DNA of 13,158 bases from Acanthamoeba lenticulata (lineage: Eukaryota > Discosea > Longamoebia > Acanthamoebidae). The notes below the pieces were generated by a model. The model saw only the letters and a list, made by a program, of their open reading frames with translations, made no database searches and was not told where the DNA came from. Below, piece after piece: positions 1 to 5,851 of this stretch. The stretch is from contig NAVB01000305.1 of the NCBI GenBank assembly GCA_002179805.1, forward strand, positions 1-13,158. Direction: 5' to 3'. Within the stretch, counting starts at the first letter, position 1, and each line of letters begins with the position of its first letter. Position numbers and translations under genes: made by a program.

Positions 1-74
1 CTCTCTATCTCTCTTTCTATCCATCTATCTCCTGCGGCTGATCGAAAGTGCCCAAGAGGGGGGGGGAAGAGAAC

Positions 75-1247
75 CTTCATGCAAGTAGCGATGTAGCACT
101 TGCCGCCGGTGACCTCGCTCATGAGGGTGAGATGGGATGAGGGGCTGCCTGGCGGGTCGCTGACCACCACAGAGGCACTCGGAGGAACGACGGCCGCGGC
201 GCTGCCAGGTGTGGCAGCCGGGTCGTTGGCACCGGTGGTCGAGGGCGGACGGAGAAGGATGCTGAAGAGGCGCTGGTCCCACCGGAAGGGCTCCTTTGTC
301 AACTCGGAACCGGGTTGAGGTGTCGGCGGTAATACCAACTGCGCGTGCGTTGCCACACAAATTAGCTGTGCGCACAGGGTGTGCCTAAATAGTGGGCTCG
401 TGATGAAGACGGCGGTGTGATAGCAGAAGCTGGAGAAGAGGCGCGCGAATGTAAGAGAGAGAGAGAGAGTATGTGTGTATGTGAGTGTGTGTGTGCGCGC
501 GCAGGTGTCGTACGTTGGGGAGGACGCCGGTGTGACTGGTGAGGGCACCGCCGTCGGTGAGGAGGATCACGGCCGAGGGCTCCGGTAGCCACGGAATGCG
601 GCCCTTTGGGGGAGGGATTTGGGGAGGCGTTGGGTAGGGGGAATATGGGTTTCAGGATATGCAAGAGCTCTGGGTCCATTGGAGCAGGGTGTGGACAGGC
701 AGCAGAGGAGCAGGAGATAACGTACAAGGCCGTAGTTATCAAAGCTCGAGCTGAAGCGAACTTGGTTAAGGAGGTCGAAGGCACGCTTGAGCGCAGGGCC
801 CACGGCAGAAAGATCGGTGGCAACCAAGTTCTTAACCTCCTCTGTGAACTTCATAAAGGAGTCGTTACCCCACCCAACCTGCCCAAGCAGGGCCCAAAGA
901 GCATTCCCCCGCCCCAAGGTTAGAATCAAACGTAAAGGCTAAATCTGGGGTGGTGGTGGGACCTTGATTCCAGACGGTCCGTCGTCGAAGGTGAGGAGGA
1001 AGAGACGATCGAAACGGAGGTCGCGGCCACGAACTTTGAGGAAGTGTTCGATTGCAGCCTTGGCGCAATCGAGCAGCGAAAGGCCATTGTAAGTGCGCTG
1101 GTTCATGCTGGCGCTTGTGTCTACCACAAACACCACGTTGGTGACCACGAGGGAGCCCGGACGCCCTCCACCCTGGACGGGCGGTCCCTGAGGAGGTCCT
1201 TGCTGTTGGGCGATGTCGCCCCCGGGGCCTGTCCCCCGTGCTGCCAT
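75..1247 (-). CDS. INTS6: Integrator complex subunit 6, VWA domain part (3' end outside window)
   Basis: This encodes the N-terminal 264 residues of INTS6. In known Integrator complexes this subunit takes part in nuclear RNA 3' processing and transcription attenuation and helps attach PP2A. I place four coding exons at 963-1247, 726-878, 514-603 and 75-338, all joined in phase 0. Visible marks are the MIDAS motif DTSASMNQ (Asp43, Ser45, Ser47), then FLLTFDD, then VGWGN at the exon 1/2 junction. These are followed by AFDLLNQ and FDNYGL, the second MIDAS loop ILLTDGG (Asp163), SELTKEPFRWDQRLF and SEVTGGKCY. The order and spacing match the animal INTS6 N-terminus as I know it. Unlike animal proteins, which begin almost at the VWA strand, this one has a Gly/Pro/Gln-rich leader of about 33 residues. 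It also has an Ala/Pro/Ser-rich insert of about 40 residues before SEVTGG. The start is the ATG at 1245-1247. The reading frame stays open upstream to a splice acceptor at 1268, so a further upstream exon cannot be excluded. The last donor (GTTCTC at 74-69) is weak, and the next exon lies beyond position 1. Confidence 0.88.
454..502. repeat. GA then GT/GC microsatellite in INTS6 intron 3
   Basis: An AG run (454-469) passes into a GT/GC run (471-502) inside the intron between the exons at 514-603 and 75-338. On the transcribed strand this reads CA-rich just after the donor, then CU-rich. It is probably a slippage-prone intronic tract. Confidence 0.85.
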
Positions 1248-1267
1248 GCTCGCTTGGTAGAGAAAAT

Positions 1268-1285
1268 CTAAAAAGAAACAGACAC
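1268..1285 (-). promoter_or_regulatory. Candidate 3' splice site just upstream of the INTS6 ATG
   Basis: Read on the minus strand, the bases before the INTS6 start are GTTTCTTTTTAG followed by ATTTTCTCTACC and then the ATG 20 bases on. A pyrimidine run ending in TAG is a normal acceptor. Base composition drops from GC-rich to AT-rich exactly here. I infer that a 5'-UTR intron, or an intron after an undetected upstream exon, may end at this point. The matching donor was not identified. The alternative is a chance match inside a short promoter. Confidence 0.4.
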
Positions 1286-1690
1286 AAAATACATTTTAAA
1301 TTGCTTGAAAAAAGCTAAAAGATTTAACTTTTGTGTGGACCATGGGACAGTACAACATAGGTGGCGCCTTCAACTTGTTCATGCCATGGATAAATAATTT
1401 CTCCAAGCTGTAGGTGCATGAAAAAGCCCAGCCATTGAGGTTAGTAGTGGTCAAGTATGTTTGCTGTATAACATGTATAGCATTGGCCAATATATGGTTT
1501 AAAGTACAAAAATAATGTTGTTGAAGATCAAATTGATTTAACCATGCAACTACATGTAGTTCAACAAAAAACTCTAATCTCACAAACTATCTAATGCTAT
1601 GGCACAAAGGTTTGTATTTTTTTTTTATTATTTAGATGCTTACAACTAAAATACAAATATTAGGTTTCTTGCAAAGGTTGCACTTGGTCT

Positions 1691-2030
1691 TTCAGTTATT
1701 TTTTGTCATTTTCAAATGAATATGCAGCACATGTTGCTGAAATTGAAGCTAAACAACTTTTTGATGAACATGTTGCTCAGCAATCTGATGGCTATCAAGA
1801 GCTTCCTTGTGGCACAGCTTGGAGATTCTTTTGTCCATAGCTCAAGCGCTATATTTCAGTCCGCCATGGTACTATGATTGTGTGGAACAATGAAACCCTA
1901 CTTCATGGTACCACTGTTCACTCCATCCCTTCAAGCGATGCATGTAACAGTTTGTGTTGGGCTATTGTCAGCCAAAACAAAACGCAACCATGTAATTCCT
2001 CTTGTGTTTTTTTTGTGTTTGACTTGTGTT
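1691..2030 (+). pseudogene. Decayed coding fragment of unknown family
   Basis: One forward frame reads about 49 residues rich in Glu, Ala and Gln (containing YAAHVAEIEAKQLFDEHVAQ). It then meets a single TAG at 1838-1840 and continues in the same frame for about 60 more residues, including ISVRHGTMIVWNNETLLHGT. Frame continuity through one stop and protein-like composition suggest a dead gene. The second part loosely recalls the late strands of a double-stranded beta-helix oxygenase, where a His sits after a short loop, but this is a weak impression. No start codon, splice sites or partner domain could be assigned. Confidence 0.3.
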
Positions 2031-2044
2031 TGACTTGTGTTTGA

Positions 2045-2308
2045 GGATGCAACAAAAACTCATAAAACTCATATAACTTGAAAAACTTGTTTAATGAGTG
2101 GCTCACTCAAAAAACGAGTAAAACGTTTAGAACACTCATAAAACAAGTAACACGTCCACACAACTCGTAAAACGATCTCAAAACGCAAAACACAGCTGGA
2201 AAACGCGCACTATGAGTGAGCCACTCAAAACACTCATTTTTCACGCGTAAAACTCGTTTTTTACTCGTAGTACGAGTTTTTTCACTGGTTAAACGAGTTT
2301 TTACAGCT
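2045..2308. repeat. Degenerate array of AAACTCRT / AYGAGTTT motifs in both orientations
   Basis: Short words such as AAAACTCAT, AAACGAGT, AACTCGTAAAACG and AAACTCGTTTTTT recur every 10-25 bases across this stretch, on either strand. A near-perfect palindrome ACTCGTAGTACGAGT lies at about 2263-2277, flanked by AAACTCG and CGAGTTT arms. The array ends just left of the terminal repeat of the element starting at 2315. Confidence 0.55.
2095..2227. repeat. Small foldback with 15-bp perfect inverted repeats
   Basis: TGAGTGGCTCACTCA at 2095-2109 is the exact reverse complement of TGAGTGAGCCACTCA at 2213-2227. They enclose 103 bases of AAAACG/ACGAGT-rich sequence with no open frame. Each arm is itself partly palindromic. 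The layout is like a miniature inverted-repeat element or a foldback repeat. No target-site duplication is obvious. Confidence 0.6.
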
Positions 2309-2314
2309 TATTAT

Positions 2315-2349
2315 TATACAGCTAGGTTTATTCAAGTCGTCCCATTTTT
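2315..2349 (+). repeat. Left terminal inverted repeat
   Basis: It begins TATACAGCTAGGTTTATTC and is identical to the reverse complement of 4538-4572. A third, shorter copy of the outer 17 bases occurs at 5127-5143 in the same orientation as the right end. Confidence 0.75.
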
Positions 2350-2351
2350 TG

Positions 2352-2600
2352 CAAATCGTGCCAGCTGTTTCGACCAACCCAACAACCAGAAGATTCACTC
2401 ACACCACCATGACCAGCATCCAAAGGTGAATATCTTTTGTTCAAGCACCACTTATCTCTGGCATCGTACAGACGAGATTTCCTCTCAACAATGTCAGGAA
2501 TGTGTGCATTCCGATCATTGTTTAGCGGAAAACTCGCATGAGCGCTGTCAGAAGTAAACCATGCTCGATCAAAAGCTGTCTGGAACCAGAAGGGGAGCAT
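2352..2600 (-). pseudogene. Fragment of an unrecognised element gene (middle part)
   Basis: A reverse-strand open frame of about 85 residues contains NDRNAHIPDIVERKSRLYDA, then KWCLNKRYSPLD, then SSGCWVGRN. It runs into the left terminal repeat. The segment at 2800-2845 encodes a diverged version (KWCLDNRCSPLE), so this part of the gene is present twice. The C-terminal continuation seems to lie at 5119-4781, since SSGCWVG is shared there. I do not recognise the family. Confidence 0.35.
2417..2460. repeat. Direct repeat, copy a (copy b at 2800-2843)
   Basis: CCAAAGGTGAATATC with the following TTGTTCAAGCACCACTT is repeated with few changes at 2800-2843 (CCAAAGGTGAACATC). Copy b follows directly after the hairpin-rich, G-rich tract at 2636-2795. 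This suggests a local duplication tied to that insertion. In the minus strand both copies read KWCL..R.SPL. Confidence 0.65.
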
Positions 2601-2635
2601 GGTGGTATGTGTCTTGCTTGCCGTTCTTATGTTTT

Positions 2636-2795
2636 GGAAGGGGGGAGGGGGCGGCCAGTGTTGTGGCTAACGCAATAATGATTGCCATGATCGCAAGCGG
2701 AACCCAACAATCGCAAGTCATTGCGTGCAAAACCATTCATCACACGAAAAAATTGCGTTTATTGCGTTTTTCACAGAAAATTGCGTTTGTGAATA
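2636..2795. repeat. Hairpin-prone tract with AACGCAATAA / ATTGCGTTTATTGCG words
   Basis: It opens with the G-run GGGGGGAGGGGGCGGCC, then carries AACGCAATAA and, about 80 bases on, the reverse words TTGCGTTTATTGCG and TTGCGTTTGTG. The strand can thus fold back on itself. The same words and the same G-rich flank recur at 4360-4525, so the two tracts belong to one repeat family. Confidence 0.55.
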
Positions 2796-3044
2796 ATTTC
2801 CAAAGGTGAACATCTATTGTCCAAGCACCACTTGTCTGAGCTTGTTCCTTGTCTGGCCCAGTGTTGTATTGAGTTCAGGGGTGGCCTGGAATCTGGCAGT
2901 GTCCAACAAGCTCAACTTGGCAGCAGAACTTCTTTCTTCTTTTTCTCTGACTGTTGTTGTTGCTGCAGGAGGCAGTGAGCAGTGATCTCTCTTTCATGAG
3001 CTGTCCAACCAACAACACCACCACCCATCGATGTGAAGTGAACG

Positions 3045-3410
3045 TCAAAAACGTGTTTTAGCTGTCAAGTCGGAAAACAGACCATTGGCATTGGCGGAAG
3101 GGCAGTTCTTCCAAGTATGCCCAGAGCATGAGCCAAAGACACACTTGTAGGGGCGGCCATCATTTCTCTGCTCCCATTTCCACAAGCAACACTGTTGGCA
3201 CCTCTGGTAGCTCTCCAAAGGCCACAACCAAAGTAAAGGCTTCTTGACACCATCCCCTTCAGCCAACTCAAAGTTGTGTTTGGGAAATCGAACAGTAACA
3301 TGGCGCCACATTACGTCAGCAAACTCATCCAAAGGTTTGAAAGAGGGCAAAGTAGCTGGGCGGGAAGCAGGGAACAGAATAGCAGGAAGAGCACTAGTTG
3401 TTGTCTTCAT
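3045..3410 (-). CDS. Hypothetical small Cys/His-rich protein in the element
   Basis: From the ATG at 3408-3410 the frame gives 121 residues. The frame is open for another 27 codons upstream without an ATG. The C-terminal third has CQQCCLWKWE, then PYKCVFGSCSGHTWKNC. The spacing of Cys and His could bind one zinc ion, in the manner of zinc-knuckle or BED-like fingers, but no standard family pattern is met. It points away from the forward transposase that starts at 3595, so the two genes would share a divergent promoter at about 3411-3594. It is probably the N-terminal part of the same gene whose later pieces lie at 2352-2600 and 4781-5119. It could be intact as a short protein or a remnant. 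Confidence 0.35.
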   Translation of the reverse strand: MKTTTSALPAILFPASRPATLPSFKPLDEFADVMWRHVTVRFPKHNFELAEGDGVKKPLLWLWPLESYQRCQQCCLWKWEQRNDGRPYKCVFGSCSGHTWKNCPSANANGLFSDLTAKTRF

Positions 3411-3520
3411 GGCCAGCAACAAAAATGACCTTCTTGCCTCTGCTGTTGACTCAGTACAATAAAAAAGGATAAACTTTTTTCCATAAAACAAAAACCACTT
3501 TCCATAAATAAACCAAATAC

Positions 3521-4152
3521 CTAAATTTGTTTTGCCACTTTCCTAAAATTTTTGGTTGCATTTGACCATTACAGTGGCGCTTTTACTCTTCACAATGCCC
3601 CACCAAGTGCTCAGATCCAGAACTCAACAGCTTCTTCATGTTGAGCGCCAAAAAAAACGCAAAGAGTTTCTATGGAGCCGCCTAGCAATGGGATTTATTG
3701 CTTTGCACCTGGGTCCACACAAAGCTGGGCGCCTTTGTGACCATTCAGCAAGGATGGCAAAATACTGGAAACACAAGGTACTGGACCCCACTTTCCACCC
3801 TGGCCTTTGGGGAGGATTTCGGTACCAATTTTTGTCTTGTTTGTTGTCAATAAATCGAAATCGATTTGTTAATATAATCTCAATCTTTTTTGTTCCTTGT
3901 TATTCGTAGTTATCTGAAATTTGGTTCTGAACTGGGCGACCAATGTGTTCAAGAATTGTTATGGTTGAGTGTGACCAATAATCCTTCATTTAATATTGCT
4001 CAACATGTTAATAAGCTTAATAATCAAGGCCTTGATGTGAACCGCAGCTTTGTTGGGCGCATTTTTCGCTCCTGGTTATGGAGTTGGAAACAGCCTTCTC
4101 ATATCCAATCTCTCAAGTTTACTCACCAAAATATGACTTATTATTTTACTTG
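3521..4152 (+). repeat. Long direct repeat, copy 1 (copy 2 at 5144-5736)
   Basis: A stretch starting CTAAATTTGTTTTGCCACTT and ending near TATTTTACTTG appears twice in direct orientation, with clearly high identity by eye. Copy 1 keeps the open frame. Relative to copy 1, copy 2 lacks about 24 bases near 4015-4045 and a few bases in the intron, and has a frame-breaking change at about 5571. Copy 1 has CTGAAATTTGG after the intron where copy 2 has ATGAAATTTGG. Confidence 0.9.
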
Positions 4153-4268
4153 GATTTATGCCATTACAGGTGTGCCATGGATCAAGTTGAAGTTATTGGA
4201 TGAAGCTCATTTTTCTCAAGGCCATTTGCGCCGAAATCAAGCTGTGGGACCCATTGGCCAACGTGTGA
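3595..4268 (+). pseudogene. Tc1/mariner-like transposase, N-terminal part, one intron, truncated
   Basis: From the ATG at 3595-3597, exon 1 runs to 3821 and an intron 3822-3909 (GTACC...TTCGTAG) is removed in frame to give GGFRYLKFGSELG. Exon 2 then continues. The order fits a DDE transposase: a helical N-terminal region (SFVGRIFRSWLWSWKQPS recalls the second helix-turn-helix), KFTHQN, then KLKLLDEAHFSQGHLRR. That last stretch carries the first catalytic Asp, about residue 173, and is followed by GPIGQRV. After about 4268 the frame runs into unrelated sequence and a repeat-coded IAFIAF tail up to 4555. The second catalytic Asp and the third acidic residue are absent, so the gene is broken. 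I am confident of the superfamily but not of the exact family. Confidence 0.65.
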
Positions 4269-4359
4269 AAATGGCCTTGAGAAAACGGTTTCTGCGTTTC
4301 TGCTCCGGCGCGGCGAAAAACGCGGAAACGGGGGCAAACCAAGGGGGGCGTTTTGCGTG

Positions 4360-4492
4360 TGATGTAAACGCAATAAACGCGTTTTGCATGCGAGGTAAAC
4401 GCAATAAACGCGTTGAGTACAATGCGATAATTGCGTTCATTGCGTTTATCGTGTTTATTGCGTTTATTGCGTTTATTGCGTTTATTGCAATT
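4360..4492. repeat. Foldback tract with TTTATTGCG tandem repeat
   Basis: Two copies of GTAAACGCAATAAACGCG (4364-4381 and about 4395-4412) face four or more tandem TTTATTGCG units (about 4453-4489) in the opposite sense. Transcripts or single strands would form a long stem. The 9-bp unit does not shift a frame: forward it reads Ile-Ala-Phe, in reverse Ala-Ile-Asn, which explains the odd protein tails of open frames here. Confidence 0.75.
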
Positions 4493-4537
4493 CTGGACCC
4501 ATCTCCCAAGGGGGAGGGGGCAGCCGAAATTTTTTTC

Positions 4538-4572
4538 AAAAATGGGACGACTTGAATAAACCTAGCTGTATA
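4538..4572 (-). repeat. Right terminal inverted repeat
   Basis: It ends GAATAAACCTAGCTGTATA, the mirror of the left repeat with no mismatch over 35 bases. The immediately inner sequence is the G-rich stretch GGGGGAGGGGGCAGCC at about 4510-4525. Confidence 0.75.
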
Positions 4573-4780
4573 CAAAAAAGACTGGAGGCGCAAGAAGGGG
4601 GAGGCAGGCGGGAGTCTTAAGAGAAAGCAAGGGGGGTAGAAGCACAGGTCCATATCGTAGTGCTGGCGTGAAGAGGCGTTGACACTGAGGGCGTTGACAT
4701 GTTCAGTGGGTTTGGCATGTGTAAGTTGTGTGTGAGTTATGTTCAACTTGTGCCAGAACATCTTCCACTGCCAGTTCATA

Positions 4781-5119
4781 TTAGGGCAGCTGGTTGCCCC
4801 ATTTGACTTCAAGATCTTGAGCAGAGGCCAGGCGTTCTCTCAAGAGGCGAATCTCTTCTTCTTGCTCCTGAATAGGCCATTCTGCTTGTTTGGTTTTTAT
4901 CACTTCATTCAACATCTTCCCCACACCACGTATCATTAGTCCAATATTAACCAAACAATAAAAATGAACCTTTTTTGAGCTTCCAATTGTTTGGAAGTGA
5001 ACCAGCTTGATGTCCAGCTCTTCCAATGTCATTTCCATGGCTTGCTCATGAGACACAACTGGTAAATTAGTCATCCCATTTTTTACAAATTGTGCTGGCC
5101 GTTTTGACCAACCCAACAA
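4781..5119 (-). pseudogene. Fragment of the unrecognised element gene (C-terminal part), coiled-coil-like
   Basis: The frame carries VVSHEQAMEMTLEELDIKLV, later MIRGVGKMLNEVIKTK, then the charged stretch QEQEEEIRLLRERLASAQDL, which should form a short coiled coil. It stops at 4781. Its first codons (GWSKRPAQF) overlap DNA that matches the left end of the 2315-4572 element. The reverse-strand piece at 2352-2600 therefore looks like the preceding part of the same ancestral gene. Family unknown. There is no Met with a clear start context. Confidence 0.35.
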
Positions 5120-5143
5120 CCAGAAGAATAAACCTAGCTGTAT
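5070..5143. repeat. Mosaic end: 57-bp copy of the element's left inner end fused to an outer terminal repeat
   Basis: Bases 5070-5126 match 2336-2392 in direct orientation (GTCATCCCATTTTTTACAAA versus GTCGTCCCATTTTTTGCAAA, ending CCAGAAG in both). They are followed at once by AATAAACCTAGCTGTAT (5127-5143), the right-end version of the outer terminal repeat. The transposase duplicate then begins at 5144. This is a rearranged or internally deleted relative of the 2315-4572 element. Confidence 0.7.
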
Positions 5144-5736
5144 CTAAATTTGTTTTGCCACTTTCCTTAAATTTTTGGTTGCATTTGACCACTGCAGTGG
5201 CGCTTTTACTCTTCACAATGCCCCACCAAGTGCTCTGATCCAGAACTCAACAGCTTCTTCATGTTGAGCGCCAAAAAAAACGCAAAGAGTTTTTATGGAG
5301 CCACCTAGCAATGGGATTTATTGCTTTGCGCCTGGGTCCACACAAAGCAGGGCGTCTTTGTGACCATTCAGCAAGGATGGCAAAATACTGGAAACACAAG
5401 GTACTGGACCCCACTTTCCACCCTGGCCTTTGGGGAGGATTTCGGTACCTATCTTTGTCTTGTTTGTTGTCAATAAATCGATTTGTTAATATAATCTCAA
5501 TCGTTTTCATTCGTAGTTATATGAAATTTGGTTCTGAATTGGGCTACCAATGTGTTCAAGAATTGTTATGGAGTGAGTGTGACCAATAATCCTTCATTTA
5601 ATATTGTTCAACATGTTAATGAGCTGCACAGCTTTGTTGGGCACATTTTTCGCTCCTGGTTATGGGGTTGGAAATAGCCTTCCCATATCCAATCTCTCAA
5701 GTTTACTCACCAAAATATGACTTAGTATTTTACTTG
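5144..5736 (+). pseudogene. Second copy of the Tc1/mariner-like transposase segment, frameshifted
   Basis: This is the direct repeat of 3521-4152. The equivalent ATG is at 5218-5220 and the equivalent intron lies after GGATTTCG (GTACCTA...TTCGTAG). Splicing gives GFRYMKFGSELG, as in copy 1. An extra base after the TTATGG at about 5571 puts the frame into a TAA at about 5588. About 24 bases are missing from the helix-turn-helix region, and a TAG replaces a Gln codon in GGAAATAGCC (about 5677). The copy ends before the catalytic motif. It is clearly dead. Confidence 0.75.
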
Positions 5737-5824
5737 TAAATGTTCTGTTCTGCTTGCACTGCTGGATTATTAAAAAATGAATGGTGTTAAATTAACGATA
5801 CAATTCAAGCAACGGCTGCATGAA

Positions 5825-5830
5825 TTTATT
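5825..5830 (-). terminator. Candidate polyadenylation signal of the armadillo-pseudokinase gene
   Basis: On the minus strand, AATAAA occurs 22 bases after the TGA stop at 5852-5854. It is the first such signal downstream and lies before the mobile-element block. Short 3' UTRs are common in compact protist genomes, so the position is plausible. Confidence 0.45.
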
Positions 5831-5851
5831 GTCGCCCAGGAAAGAAAAAAT

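Larger units (their letters stand above)
2315..4572. mobile_element. Tc1/mariner-like element with 35-bp terminal inverted repeats, non-autonomous
   Basis: Bases 2315-2349 and 4538-4572 are perfect inverted repeats of each other over 35 positions. The ends read TA-TACAGCTAGG and CCTAGCTGTA-TA. This fits the TA target-site duplication expected of Tc1/mariner elements, if the outer TA is the duplicated target. Inside lie a forward transposase fragment (3595-4268) that stops after its first catalytic Asp region, and reverse-strand frames at 2352-2600 and 3045-3410. There are also two hairpin-forming tracts (2636-2795 and 4360-4492). The transposase lacks the second and third catalytic residues, so the copy cannot encode a working enzyme. 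The two hairpin tracts look like later insertions or expansions. Perfect ends suggest that end sequence has been conserved or that the movement was fairly recent. Confidence 0.7.
1268..5770. other. AT-rich intergenic or intronic block made of nested mobile-element remains
   Basis: This 4.5-kb stretch separates the 3' end of the armadillo-pseudokinase gene from the first coding exon of INTS6. It differs from both genes in base composition, in the absence of exon-intron structure matching either gene, and in its content of direct, inverted and tandem repeats. Inside it I can delimit one element with matched terminal inverted repeats (2315-4572), a duplicated transposase segment, and several decayed reading frames on both strands. 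At 1290-1690 I see AT-rich sequence without a gene I recognise; a minus-strand open frame at 1296-1583 lacks an ATG until late. At 4573-4780 I see no recognisable feature. At 5737-5824 the sequence is AT-rich and unremarkable. Confidence 0.75.

Noticed and set aside
25..375. Open frame of 116 codons over the INTS6 exon 4
   Set aside because: It is an out-of-frame shadow. The adjacent frame gives the SELTKEPFRWDQRLF and SEVTGG motifs of INTS6.
1296..1583. Reverse open frame of 95 codons (WLNQFDLQQHYF...) in AT-rich DNA
   Set aside because: There is no ATG near its start, no recognisable domain and no second copy. It could be element remains, but I cannot support a gene.
4360..4492. CRISPR-like array
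   Set aside because: Repeats are only 9-18 bases, without spacers of even length, in eukaryotic DNA. It is a tandem/foldback tract.
4237..4812. Reverse open frame of 191 codons with AINAINAIN repeats
   Set aside because: The repeats are the 9-bp TTTATTGCG tandem read in reverse. The frame crosses the right terminal repeat of the element, so it is not one gene.
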